From: Jaltomata sinuosa
Taxonomy: Eukaryota > Streptophyta > Magnoliopsida > Solanales > Solanaceae
Length of the DNA: 64,000 nucleotides
Assembly (NCBI GenBank): GCA_003996215.1
Contig: QJPP01004122.1
Coordinates: forward strand, 62,001-126,000
Direction of reading: 5' to 3'
The stretch's first letter is position 1, and every line of letters starts with the position of its first letter. The position numbers and the translations under genes were made by a program. Below are positions 11,364 to 22,893 of this stretch, piece after piece. The notes under the pieces are model-generated. The model saw only the letters and a program-made list of their open reading frames with translations, was not told the origin of the DNA and searched no databases.

Positions 11364-13411
11364 TATAACACCCCAAAAATTTCAAGCCTAGATCCAGCTC
11401 AGAAAAATCAGAAAATAAACCTGTCCAAGTCAGAACAGAAACCATGGATGGTTTCCATGGACCATGGAAAGGTCAACGAGCCGTGGAAGTCCTTCATAGA
11501 ATCAGAGCTGAAGACCCCTCCTCTGGGTTTGAAATCATGACTATCTTCTACGGACCGTGGAATGATCCACGGATTGTGGATTGCTGTCGTGGAAATCAGA
11601 CCTGAGGGTCATCAATCCCTTAGGAACCATAGACAGGTTCCATGAGCCATGGATGGTTCCATGAGCTGTGAACCTCATCCATGGTTATCAGACCTGCAGC
11701 CTAACAAAAGGCTTAGGAACCACGACAGGGTTTCACGGGCCATGGAAGCATCCACGGACCGTGGTTCCAACCCGTGGAACTCTGGTCACAAATTTGTTTT
11801 AGCAGTTTTCTAATTTAATTCCAGGGGTATTCTAAACTTTTCCTATCCCTTTTAAAGGCTAAGTTACGATGTTTTGAGTAGCCTAAGTTAGATTTTTAGC
11901 CTAAAACTAGGCAAACCCCCTCATTCCCTTATATTAAGTCGATACTTAGAAAATTAGGAGAAAAGAAGCGTTCTCTCTTCTCAAGAACAAGCAGAAGGTT
12001 TTCCCAAGTTCAGTCCCCAAATCCAAGGATTCTTCCGTGAACTTTGCCTCCAGGTATGTGGAATTTCATCAATGGGCATCCTTTCACCCATTGATTCCCT
12101 AAGAAATTCAGTATCTTCTGTTTCCAGTTAATTCTTCAGACCTAGGGTTCCTGAATTCTATAAACCTGTTGTATCCCAGTTTCCATTGTTGTGTATGAAA
12201 TCCATTACATGTTTTCTTGAGAATCTAGGATAGTTATATACTCAAAGTTCTATAACCCTAGCATGTGTTAATTTCAGTACTTTAAATTCATACATGTTAG
12301 TCAGATATCTCAGTCAGTCATACCTCATGATTAGAATGCTATAAGTTTTCAGTATTATTATGCATTCTCAGAATAATCAGTATTTAAGCTATTCAGAATA
12401 TCCGTTTGTATTTATTACTTGCATATTCAGTTGGAGTAGACTTAGCATCGAGTGGACGAAGGGATGAAGGCTCACCCGTTAGTTTAGGCTGAGACCTTTA
12501 GTAAAAGTCCCTAAGTCCTAGAACTATGGCGCCACCATAGGTTCTAAAAGGGTCACCCGTCAGATCAGGATTGACACCCTAGTCCCTTGTTGGACATCAG
12601 ATTAGTAGATCCTAGACAGTTTATGTTTGTACCCTTGGCAAGGTATGAACACCCTCCCATCCAAGGTTATATATTAGACCCATAGTTATCTCAGCTTGGG
12701 GTATGTCGGTTAATAGTAGCTTTAACAGTTCAAATTCAGTACTTGCATTGACCTTGTATTCAATATTCAGTTATTCAGTTCAGTTCAACATCTTACAGTA
12801 CATGTTAAATACTTGGTCATTGTATTAGTTATCTTTCAGTCTCATGTCTCAGCTTACTTTTCATGTTTAGACTATTGTGTGATGATTCAACATATACATG
12901 TACATATAGATTAGTACATATCCCGCATGCTCAGTAAATTCAAAGTACTGACGCATACTTTTATGATACATCCTATTATGATGTAGTTTCAGGCGCTTAG
13001 CATCCAGACCGCAGTTAGTGCAATTCTCCAGTTCCTATTCAGCTTCTCAGTGGTGAGTCCTTATAGTTCGAGGATGATACTTATGTTTATTTACTAAGCC
13101 TTCATTTATAGTTTCAGACTTTTAGAGTTAGCCGGGGGTTATCCCAGCAACTCACTTTAGATAGAGGCTTTCAGACACAGCATTAGTTTCAGCTTTTACA
13201 GTTAGTATTTAACTCAGGCTTCTACATATATTTGTACTTTGGAAATTATTGGGTTATATTTCTAAGATTATTTGATTAAACCAGCTTAACTTCTGCATAA
13301 TTAGTATTTTATTTAGAAATGCTTAGTACATGCCAGACCATGGGTTATCTTGGGGTCACTTATGACTCTAAGCATCGTATTGCATCCAGGGGGTAGCCTC
13401 AGGGAGTGAGA
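11364..13411 (+). repeat. 5' LTR of element D
   Basis: Aligns with 18482-20524 and 36085-38130 over its length. The start TATAACACCCC is shared by the first two copies (TATAATACCCC in the third). The end, near gtgaga at 13411, is placed by the priming site just beyond it. It contains an unusual run of CCATGG/CCACGG palindromes (11440-11765). Confidence 0.87.
11440..11765. repeat. Cluster of degenerate CCATGG/CCACGG palindromes in LTR D
   Basis: About a dozen imperfect copies of short self-complementary units such as ttccatggaccatggaa and tccacggaccgtggt are packed into about 325 bases. Equivalent clusters are at about 18555-18900 and 36165-36500. They could fold into many alternative hairpins. 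Function unknown. Confidence 0.6.
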
Positions 13412-13415
13412 AACT

Positions 13416-13427
13416 TTGTATCATAGC
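13416..13427 (+). promoter_or_regulatory. Decayed primer binding site of element D
   Basis: TTGTATCATAGC matches the TGGTATCAGAGC site of A and B at 10 of 12 positions and has similar spacing from the LTR end. The same tRNA-Met primer is inferred. Confidence 0.6.
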
Positions 13428-13626
13428 ATCAGTTTCAAGAGTCCTAGGGTGTCTGAAAACTGCGTCAAGTAGAGTCCTTTTCATGGGTGTGAAGTTCGCC
13501 ACACTTATGAGAGGGAAGCTACAAGACGTCTTTAGGAAAACTTCCATTTTTCCTTTTCCATCTCGTGCTATAAAGTATGAACTTTATTTAATCTCCTTCT
13601 AACTCATGCTCTTTGAATTACAGAAA

Positions 13627-14820
13627 ATGCCTCCCAGAAGAGCGAATGGAAGGGGAAATAGAAACATAAATGGAAACCAGCAAGCACCACCAGCTCCAGC
13701 AAACCCTTTGAATGAGCAGGTCACTCATGCTGAGTTCAGAGCTACCTTCCATGTGCTACATCAGGCCATGACTGCTCAGGTAAATCAGTAGGCTGTGGCA
13801 CCAGCCCCACCACAGAATAACTCCGCAATAGCTAGAGTTTGATATTTCACTCGGATGAATCCTCTAGAGTTCCATGGTTCTAACGCTGAGAAGGATCTAC
13901 AGGAATTCCTTGATGACATCCAGAAGGTCATAAAAATAATGGGTGTCACCCAGGTAGAGAGTGATAACTTATCCACTTATTAGTTAAAAGGAGTGGATTA
14001 TATCTAGTACCAACAATGGAAGGAGGCTCGAGGTGCGAATGGAGGCACAGTGGATTGGAATCATTTCAGGATTGCATTTTTGGACTGGTTCTTTCCACTT
14101 GAGCTCAGGAAAGCCAAGGTTCAAGAGTTCATCAACTTGAAGTAGGGTGACATGAGCGTGAGGGAATATTCTCTTAAGTTCACTCAGATGTCAAAGTATG
14201 CTCCGACAATAGCTGACTCCAGAGCACGTATGAGTAAGTTTGTGTCAGATGTATCTGATGATGTGGTCAATGAGTGTAGAACTGCTATGATAGTGAAGGA
14301 GATGAACATCTACAGGTTAATGACTCATGCCTAATAGATTGAGGATGAAAAGATCAAAGCAAGGGGAAGGGACAACAAGATGGATAGAACAGGTGACTTC
14401 AGTTATTCTCAACAGAGGTCAGATGGTGGTAACCGCTCCCAATTCTGCCAAAAATCTTCAGCTCCAACCCCCTCATCTTTCTAGTGCCCAAGTTCAGATA
14501 GGATAAGCAGGATAAGGCAGCAGGTTCTAAGTCACAGGGCAGTGTCACTAGTGGGCACACTCATCCAGTTTGCAAGAAGTGTGGTAGGAACCACCCATGC
14601 GAGTGCATGGAAGGTAGTGGGAACTATTTTGGGTTGGAAAATTAGGTCACAGGATGAAGGATTGCCCAGTGGCTTCACAGAGGGGAAAGACACTCGCCAG
14701 CAAAATTAGGCAAATTCTACAGCAGCTCCAGTAGGTCGCTTGACTCAGTAGGGTGCCTCATCCAATATAGGTGGCGGCCAATGCCAGAACAAACTTTACG
14801 CTGTCTAGACTTGTCAAGAT
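13627..14820 (+). pseudogene. Element D gag, broken
   Basis: Starts MPPRRANGRG, a typical gag opening in plant Ty3/gypsy elements. The central capsid region is recognisable (MSVREYSLKFTQMSKYAP from 14152). A damaged zinc-knuckle region follows near 14570-14650 (CKKCGRNHPCEC). At least six stops interrupt it, among them TAG at 13789 and a TAA-TAG pair near 14332-14337. Several arise from CAG, CAA or TGG codons. It would have encoded the capsid protein. Confidence 0.8.
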
Positions 14821-16680
14821 CAGGAGGGTTTTCCCGATATGGTCACTGGTATGTTATTAGTCTTTCATATTGATATGTATACATTATTAGATCTCGAAGC
14901 CACACATTCCTTTGTGATTCCTTATATAGCAGTAGATTTTGGTGTCAGTCTAGAAATCCTCCCAGAACCCTTCTCAATCTCTACTCCAGTTGGTGATTCT
15001 GTCATAGCAAGATGGGTATTCAAAAATTGCCCGATCATAATTTCTCAGAATGTCACCTCAGCCGATCTTGTAGAGTTAGAAATGACTTACTTGATATTAT
15101 TCTAGGCATGGATTGGTTACATTCGTGTTATGCCTCAATTAATTGTAGAACCAGAATAGTCCGATTTCAGTTTCCTAATAAGCCAGTCCTAGAATGGAAG
15201 GGTAGCACCTCAGTGACTGTAGGTCGGTTCATCTCTTACCTTAAGGCCAAAAAAATGATTTTAAAAAGGTATATCTATCATCTTGTTTGGGTCAAGGATT
15301 CAGATTTTGAGACCCCAACTCTTCAATCAGTCTCTATGGTTAGTGAGTTTTCAAAAGTATTTCCAGAAGATCTTCTCGGAGTTCCTCCAGAGATGAAAAT
15401 CGACTTCGAAATAGATATTCTTCCAGATACCCAACCTATCTCAATTCCTCCTTACAGAATAGATCCAGCGGAGCTTAAGGAATTAAAGGAACAACTGAAA
15501 GATCTTCTAGATAAGGGCTTCATCAGATCCAAAATCTCTTTATGGGGTGCTCCAATTCTTTTCGTGCGTAAGAAAGATGGTTCTCTGGGGATGTGCATCG
15601 ACTACCGTCAGTTGAACAAAGTCATAATCAAGAATAAGTATCCTATCTCCAGGATTGATAACTTGTTCAACCACCTTTAGGGTTCTAGTTGCTTCTCTAA
15701 GATCAACCTCAGATCTGGTTATCATCAGCTCAGAGTCAGCGATTGTGACATTCTGAAAATAGCCTTCAGAACTCAGTATACTCACTATGAATTCATAGTT
15801 ATGTCTTTTGGACTAACGAATGCTCTTACAACTTTCATAGATTTGATGAACAGGGTGTTCAAGCAGTATTTGGACATGTTCATCATTGTATTCATCGATA
15901 ATATACGTGTATATTCTCGGAGTGAAGAGGAGCATGCAAATCATTTGAGAGTTATACTATAGACTCTCAAGGATCGCCAGCTATTTGCTAAGTTCAACAA
16001 GTGTGAATTCTGATTAAAGTCAGTTGCTTTCCTTGGTCATGTGGTGTCTAGCAAGGGCATTCATGTTGATTCGCAGAAGATAGAGGCAGTGAAGAACTGG
16101 CCTAGACCCACTTCTCAAACAGACATTAGGAGCTTTTTGGGTTTGGCTGGTTACTACAGGAGATTTGTTGAAGGATTCTCATCCATAGCTGCCCCATTGA
16201 CCAGATTGACCCATAAAAAGGTTAAGTTCCAGTGGTCCGAGGAATGTGAGAAAAACTTCATAGAGTTGAAGACCAGGTTGACTATAGCTCCAGTTTTAAC
16301 TCTACCAAAGGGTTTAGAGGGTTTTGTTATGTATTGTGATGCATCCAGAGTCAGCTTGGGTTTTGTCTTGATGCAACATGGTAAGGTCATCGCTTATGCC
16401 TCCAGAAAACTTAAGATTCATGAGAAGAACTACCCGACTCATGACCTTGATCTTGCAGCAGTTGTTTTTGCCTTGAAGATTTGGAGACATTACTTGTATG
16501 GTGTCCACGTGGACGTGTTTACTGACCATAAGAGTCTCCAGTATGTGTTCACCCAGAAGGAGTTGAATCTTCATTAGAGAAGATAGTTGGAGTTCCTCAA
16601 AGATTATGATATGAATATGCTTTACCATCCGGGTAAGGCTAATGTAGTGGCTGATGCCCTCAGAAAACTTTCCATGGGTA
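14821..16680 (+). pseudogene. Element D protease, reverse transcriptase and RNase H, broken
   Basis: The protease remnant reads LLDLEATHSF near 14890, where an active site would have DSG. RT begins near 15420 (PPYRIDPAELKELK) and includes CIDYRQLN and KINLRSGYHQ. Its catalytic motif is FIDN at about 15892-15903, with the second Asp lost. RNase H is open from 16041 to 16577, with YCDAS, THDLDL and FTDHKS motifs. There is a frameshift near 15110, and stops include 15678-15680 and 16575-16577. The RT active-site change alone would disable replication. Confidence 0.83.
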
Positions 16681-18249
16681 GTGTGTCTCATGTTGAGGAA
16701 AAAATGAAAGAATTGGCTACGGATGTTTATAGGCTCACTCGCCTAGGAGTTTGCCTTACAGAAACAACAGATGGCGGTGTGATAGTTCAAAATGGGTCAA
16801 AATCTTCTCTAGTAGTCGAGGTGAAGGAGAAACAAGACAATGATCCCATCTTATTTCAGTTAAAAGGTGCAATCCTTCAGTAGAGGGTAGAGGTTTTCTC
16901 CCAAGGAGGAGATGGTGTGCTTCCCTACCAGGGTCGTTTATGTGTTCCTAATGTGGATGATTTGATACAACGAATCCAGAAAGAAGCCTATAGTACTAGA
17001 TATTATATTCATCCCAGTGCCACCAAGATGTACCATGACCTATGATAAGTCTATTGGTGGAATGTCATAAAGAGAAACATCACAGATTTCATGGCTAAGT
17101 GTCCCAACTATCAGCAAGTGAAAGTAGAACATCAGAGATCGAGAGGTGTGACTTAGGATATTAGCATTCCTACCTGGAAGTTAGAAGTGATCAACATGGA
17201 TTTTATTATGGGCTTACCTCATACTCGCAGACAACATGACTCAATTTGGGTGATAGTGAACAGTGTGACTAAGTCAGCTCAGTTCTTGGCTGTCAAGACT
17301 ACAAATTCAAAAAAGGATTATGCCAGACTCTACATTAGTGAGATAGTCAGGTTGCATGGGGTTCCGTTGTCTATTATCTCAGATAAGGGTACTCAGATTA
17401 CGTCTCATTTCTAGAGATCCTTTCAAAAAGGTCTTGGTACTCAGGTAAATCTCAGTACAACATTTCATCCATAGATGGATGGTCAGGCAGAGTGTACCAT
17501 TAAGACCTTAGAGGATATGTTGAGGGCTTGTGTGATCGACTTCAAAGGTAGTTGGGATGATCACTTACCTCTCATAGAGTTCACCTACAATAACAACTCA
17601 CATTAAAGTATTTATATAGCCCCATATGAGGCACTTTATAGGCGTAGGTGTAGATCACCCATGGGATGGTTTGAAGTAGGTAAAGCAGCCTTGATTGGGC
17701 CAGATTTATTTCATGAGGCTATGGAGAAAGCTCATCTCATTAGGGAAAGGTTGAAGACAGCTCAGAGTCGTCAGAAGTCCTATGCAGATGTGAGGAGAAG
17801 AGTCTTGGAGTTTGAGGTTGATGATTGAGTTTTTCCTGAAAGTATCACCCATGAAAGGTGTGTTGAGATTTGGCAAGAAAGGGAAGCTCAGTCCCAGGTA
17901 TGTAGGTCCTTACAGAATTCTGAAAAGGGTTGGTAATGTGTCTTATGAGTTAGAATTGCCAACCGAACTAGCAGCGGGTGACCAAGTCTTCCATGTTTCA
18001 TTATTGAAAAAGTGTGTTGGCAATATAACATTGATTGTGCCATTATAGAGTGTTAGTGTGAAGAATAGTCTCACCTATGAAGAGGTTCCAGTTGAGATTC
18101 TTGACCGTCAAGTTCGTAGGTTGAGAAATAAGGAGGTCGCTTCCATGAATGTTCTTTGGAGAAATCAGTCAGTTGAGGGAGCTACATGGGAAGCCAAAGT
18201 AGATATGATAACCAAGTACCCTCACCTCTTTCCTTCCGATCCAGCTTAA
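16681..18249 (+). pseudogene. Element D integrase and chromodomain-like tail, broken
   Basis: The zinc-finger region (16980-17110) is damaged. The core shows MDFIMGLPHT (17197), then SDKGTQ (17383) and a damaged region where GQxE is expected. The C-terminal GKLSPRYVGPY motif lies near 17880-17910, FHVSLL near 17990, and the tail VRRLRNKEVASMNVLWRN near 18115-18165. It ends at a TAA at 18247. A TGG-to-TGA change and an extra C at about 17826-17838 break the frame. Both lesions also occur in the duplicate at 35430-35442, so they predate the duplication. A stop near 17603 is found in this copy only. Confidence 0.83.
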
Positions 18250-18468
18250 GCTTGAGGTAATAGTTCCTCCCTAGTTTTCCAATTTACTCATGTGTATTTC
18301 AGTTGCAGTATCATGTTCCCTCAGCTATTCCTGCATTTCCACCATGCTTTCATGTCCTTATAACTAAATTCAGTTAGGAATCACCTTTTAGAACTCAGTT
18401 GGTAAGGATTGCAGCTCTTCCCCCGCAAACTCAGCTTGTTTAATCTTTATTCGAGGATGAATGATTCC

Positions 18469-18480
18469 AAGAGGGAGATA
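18469..18480 (+). promoter_or_regulatory. Polypurine tract of element D
   Basis: aagagggagata lies immediately before the 3' LTR. The duplicate has aagggagaga at 36072-36081. This is the expected plus-strand primer site. Confidence 0.7.
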
Positions 18481-18481
18481 T

Positions 18482-20524
18482 TATAACACCCCAAAAATTC
18501 CAAGCCTAGAACCAGCTCAAAAAAATTAGAAAATGAAATTGTCCAAGTCAGAACAGAAACCACGGATAGTTTCCATGCACCGTGTAAAGTCCACAAGCCG
18601 TGGAAGGCCTCTGTGGAATTAGACCTGCAAACCCCTCCTCTGAGTCATAAATCATGACCAGCTTTCACGGAACGTGGAATGATCTACATAACATGGATTG
18701 CTATCGTGAAAATCAGACCTGAGGGTCATCAATCGCTTAGGAACCATGGTAAGTTTCCATGAGCCATAGATGGTTCCACGAGCCGTGAACCTCATCCGTA
18801 ATTATCAAACCTACAGCCTGACAAATGGCCTAGGAACCATGACAGGATTTCACAGGCCGTGGAAGCATCCACGGACTGTGGTTCCCACCCATGGAACTCA
18901 AGTCGTGAATTTTTTCCAGCTGTTTTCTAATTTAATTCCAGGGGTATTCTAGACTTTTTATATCCCTTTTAAAGGCTAAGCTATGATTTTTTGACTAGCC
19001 TAAGTTGGATTTTTAGCCTAAAACTATCCAAACCCCTCATTCCCTCAGATTAAGTCGACACTTAAAATTAGGAGAAAAGAAGCGTTCTCTCTTCTCAAGA
19101 ACAAGCAGAAGGTTCTCCCAAATTCAGTCCCCAAATCCAAGGACTCTTCCGTGAACTTTACCTCCAGGTATATGGGATTTTATCAATGGGAATCCTTTCA
19201 CCCATTGAGTCCTTAAGAAATTCAGTATCTTCAGTTTTGAGTTAATTCTTCAGACCTAGGGTTCTTGAATTCTATGAACCTGTTGTATCCCAGTTTCCAT
19301 TATTGTGTATGGATCCATTACATGTTTTCTTGAGAATCTAGAATAGTTATATACTCAGAGTTCTATAACCCTAGCATATGTTAATTTAAGTACTTTAAAT
19401 TCATACATGTTAGTCAGATAGCTGAGTCAGCCATACTTCATGATTAAAATGCTATCAGTTTTTAGTATTATTATGCATTCTTAGAATAATCAGTATTTTA
19501 GCTATCCAAGATATTCGTTTGTATTTATTACTTGCATATTCAGTTGGCAGTAGACGTAGCACAGAGTGGACAAAAGGATGAAGGCTCACCCATTATTTTA
19601 GCCTGAGAGCTTTAATAGAATCCCTAAGTCCTAGAACTACGGCGCCACTGTATGTTATAAAGAGGTCACCCATTAGATCAGGCTTGACACCCTAGTCCCT
19701 TGTTGGACATCAGATTAGTGGATCCACGCCAGTTTATGTTTGTACCCTTGGCAAAGTATGAATACCCTCCCATCCATGGTTACAGTTTGGCCCCATAGTT
19801 AGCTCAACTTGGGATATGTCGGTTAACAATATCTCCCACAATTCAGATTCAATACTTGTATTGACCTTGTATTCAGTATTGAGTTATTCAGTTCAGTTCA
19901 ACATTTTACAGTACATATTAAATACTTGGTCATTATATCAGTTATCTTTCAGGCTCTTGTCTCAACTTACTTTTCATGTTCAGACTATTATATCATGATT
20001 CAGTATATACATGTACATATAGATTAGTGCATATCCCACATGCTCAGTACATTCAAAGTAATGACGCATTCTTTTGTGATACATCCTATTATAATGTAGA
20101 TTCAGGCGCTCAGCATCCAGACCGCGGTTAGTGCGATTCTTCAGTTCCTATTCAGCAGCTCAGTGGTGAGTCCTCATTATTCGAGGATGATACTTATGTT
20201 TATTTATTCAACATCCATTTACAGTTTCAGACTTTTAGAGTTAACTGGGGGCTTGTCCCAGCAACTCACTTTAGATAGAGGCTTTCAGATATAGCATTAG
20301 TTTCAGCTTTTGCGGTTAGTATTTAACTCAGCCTTTTACATATATTTGTACTTCAGAGATTATTAGGTTATCTTTCTAAGATTATTTTATTAAACTGACT
20401 TAACTTCTGCACAATTAGTATTTTATTCAGAAATACTTAATACATGCCAGATCACGGGTTAGCTTGGGGTCACTTGTGACTCTAAGCACTGTGCTGCATC
20501 AAGGGGTAGCCTTAGAGCATGACA
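18482..20524 (+). repeat. 3' LTR of element D (copy 1)
   Basis: 2043 bp, aligned with 11364-13411 and even more closely with 36085-38130. The closer match to the latter is expected because those two are products of the segmental duplication. It ends ATGACA, followed by tcgac and then C gag. Confidence 0.88.
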
Positions 20525-21062
20525 TCGACCTAGAGGTCGGGGTAGGGCATGGGCTGCAATGCCATCTTAGGCCAAGGCTAAGGTACCGTCACCTAAGCCA
20601 GTGGTTGAGGTAGAGGATATTCAGTATGAGCTGGAGGGCATGGGGCCAGCCCAGCTTCCATCAGGTTTTGTGGCTACAATAGTTTAGCAAGATACTTTGG
20701 TCCGGATCCTTGGGTTCTTGGAGGGTATGTCTTTGCTCCAGACTTTGCCTAGTACTCCTAGTGGCTCACATGTTTCAGATGAGGATCAGACTTCATCCCA
20801 AGCAGCGACACAGTGTTTAGGAGCGCAACCTACTACTACGACTCCCAGATTAGAGGTGTTGCCTATTCTGTTGGTTGCTCAGCCTATTTTACCTAGGTTG
20901 GTTATGTCTTTTGAGGAGCAGAAGATGCTTGGTAGGTTCATTCGGTTGGGACCTCCGAGGTTTTCTGGTGCTCCCGGGAAGGATGCTTATGAGTTCTTAG
21001 TCAGTTTCCAGGAGAGGTTGCATAACCTCTAGTTAGTAGAGCGGCACGGAGCAGATTTGTCA
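20525..21062 (+). pseudogene. Element C gag, middle part (copy 1)
   Basis: Continues the gag frame interrupted by D at 11363. The open stretch 20697-21032 includes LGRFIRLGPPRFSGAPG, clearly homologous to LGRFLRLAPPRFAGTSG of B gag. A TAG replacing Gln lies just upstream (about 20685) and another stop follows at 21030. It is cut at 21063 by element G. The last bases, tgtca (21058-21062), are the expected left target duplication for G. Confidence 0.8.
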
Positions 21063-22688
21063 TGTCCCAAATTACTCCTAGAGGTGATTGGCACCCAACA
21101 CACACCACCGTCCAGGCAAACCAAATTTTTCTTACCTTAATTATTAATTCTCAACACTTAATAAATTAAATACGAATTCAAATAATATGATAATTAATTA
21201 TCTCAAATTATTAATTTAATATTCTTGCCCAAATCCCACACTAGACCATGGAGCATCTAAGTGAACTACAAAAGACTCAAGTGTGTAAACCTAACAATGA
21301 AATATCAATAAATAAATGATAAAAACTCTTTTGGAAGCCTCCACGAATAATGCAGTGGCTCACCTTAACAACTGGATCAACTCCAACATACTCGTCAGCG
21401 TCGAGCTTCATCATCCCCAACAGTATCTGCAAGGACATATAGGTAAGGAGTGAGTTATATGTAAATATAACTCTGTAAGATCCTCGACCCTCTACTTTAA
21501 ATACCCCTGAAATAAGTATTAGAAAATATAAGCACACCACAAGTACAAGAATTATATCATAAAATAATATCCAACAAGTTTCAAACAATTGCTTATCAAG
21601 ACTGCTACATGTCTCACAATAATTTACACTAAAGACCTATCATAAATGGTAGTTAAAGCAATGAATCAACACCACAAGTCCCAGACAGTATGCACAATGC
21701 TCCAAATATATCAAGGAACATACACAATGTCCAATAATGTCAAAAAGCATACACAATACTCAGATAAGCATACAAATTGCTTGAAGAAGCATACACAATA
21801 CTCCAGTGAATAAAAAGGCATACACAATGCTTAAAAAACATAGACCTTATGGCACACAACCGTGTCACATCATGAAATAATTTATAAATAGAATTTTAGT
21901 GTATTTTAAAATAAAATATATGTGATCCGCCTCAAATACCGCTGATTCTGTCAAACACATGCTCGTCCCAACACATGGACCAGACAAATAAAATATATTT
22001 TCAAAATAAATTGAAAAGCAAGCACCCAAAGCTTAAAGTCTCACATACCTCAAATTTGTGACTCAAGCACCCTTTCAATAAAGCAAAGTTATGCTCTCGC
22101 ATTTCTGAATCACTTCAAACTATACAAAAATAGGTTTAGAATAGTCAGAAACCCTTAGATGAATTCTCTTAATTTTTAGAATAAGTGAAACTCACGGTCA
22201 AAGAGTTAACCCAAGAAGTCAACTCTGGTCAATGTGGCTAAATTCCCAAAACATGACCATTAACAAAATCTACTCGACAAGAGAATTCCAAAACACTACT
22301 CAAAATCAAATTTTATAACATTTGCCTTGTCAAATCAATGATTTAGGTTGAATAATCTCAGGGCTAACTTTCTCAATTATTCAGAATTTCTCCATGCTTC
22401 CACCATTAGAATTTATTCATAACCACGTAATAAACTCAAATAAGAGTTTAGAATTAATAACTTGATGATTTGTGTCAAAAATCAATTCTTTTCTCTAACT
22501 TTTTCTCTCTTTCTATTCTTTTCTGCGTTCTCCTTTCTTGCTTCTGTGTTCTCTTTTCATTCTTCTGCATACTACTGCTATTTACCAGCAACGCTGGTTT
22601 CTGTCCCTCTTGTATTGGGCTTCAACCTATTTTTCTTAATTTTTTTAAATTGCAAATTAACCCTTTTAAAAAAATTAGGGTTATGACA
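21063..22688 (-). repeat. 3' LTR of element G (copy 1)
   Basis: TGTCCCAAA at the left and TTATGACA at the right are the TG...CA ends. The minus-strand tract ttaaatgagtgagaa just beyond (22689-22703) is the likely polypurine region. It aligns with 38669-40284, and its first 570 bases align with 60044-60625, the other LTR of G. Confidence 0.83.
21685..21850. repeat. Degenerate tandem array of GCATACACAATGCTC-type units in LTR G
   Basis: About seven units, each near 25-35 bases, share the core catacacaatg/a. The counterpart is at 39293-39460. Copy 1 lacks about 11 bases near its end (around 21845) that copy 2 keeps. Confidence 0.65.
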
Positions 22689-22888
22689 TTCTCACTCATT
22701 TAAAATTACGTTCATCCTCGAACGTGCCTTGAATTATATCATAACTACCAAACGGCTATAAAAACTTCCTATTCACACGCGATCTCTAGGTCAAATCTAT
22801 AACGATAATACCTCTAAAACACTTGAACTGAAGAATGACCACTCAACCTTAGCTCGAAGCTTGAAATCCCATCATTGATGCCCAGAAC

Positions 22889-22893
22889 TTTTC
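22889..22893. repeat. Target site duplication, left, solo LTR F copy 1
   Basis: ttttc, repeated at 26315-26319 directly after the LTR end. Confidence 0.85.

Larger units (their letters stand above)
11364..20524 (+). mobile_element. Element D: complete but decayed Ty3/gypsy retrotransposon
   Basis: LTRs at 11364-13411 and 18482-20524 flank a gag-pol region on the plus strand. The flanking bases tcaac (11359-11363) and tcgac (20525-20529) form a target duplication with one mismatch, and both sides continue the gag of element C. The 5' terminus reads TATAAC rather than TGTAAC in all three LTR copies; the 3' terminus is ...ATGACA (20524). The internal part holds gag, protease, RT, RNase H, integrase and a chromodomain-like tail, with many stops. 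It is older than A and B, judging by the number of lesions. The tail from 17541 onward is duplicated at 35154. Confidence 0.88.

Noticed and set aside
13627..18249. Possibility that D or other RT-bearing regions are integrated pararetroviruses
   Set aside because: Integrase with zinc finger and catalytic core, LTRs, tRNA-Met priming site and target duplications all indicate LTR retrotransposons; no movement or coat protein region was seen.
20697..21032. A 111-codon open stretch that could be taken for a small host gene (also 38303-38638)
   Set aside because: It contains the gag segment LGRFIRLGPPRFSG and continues the interrupted gag of element C.
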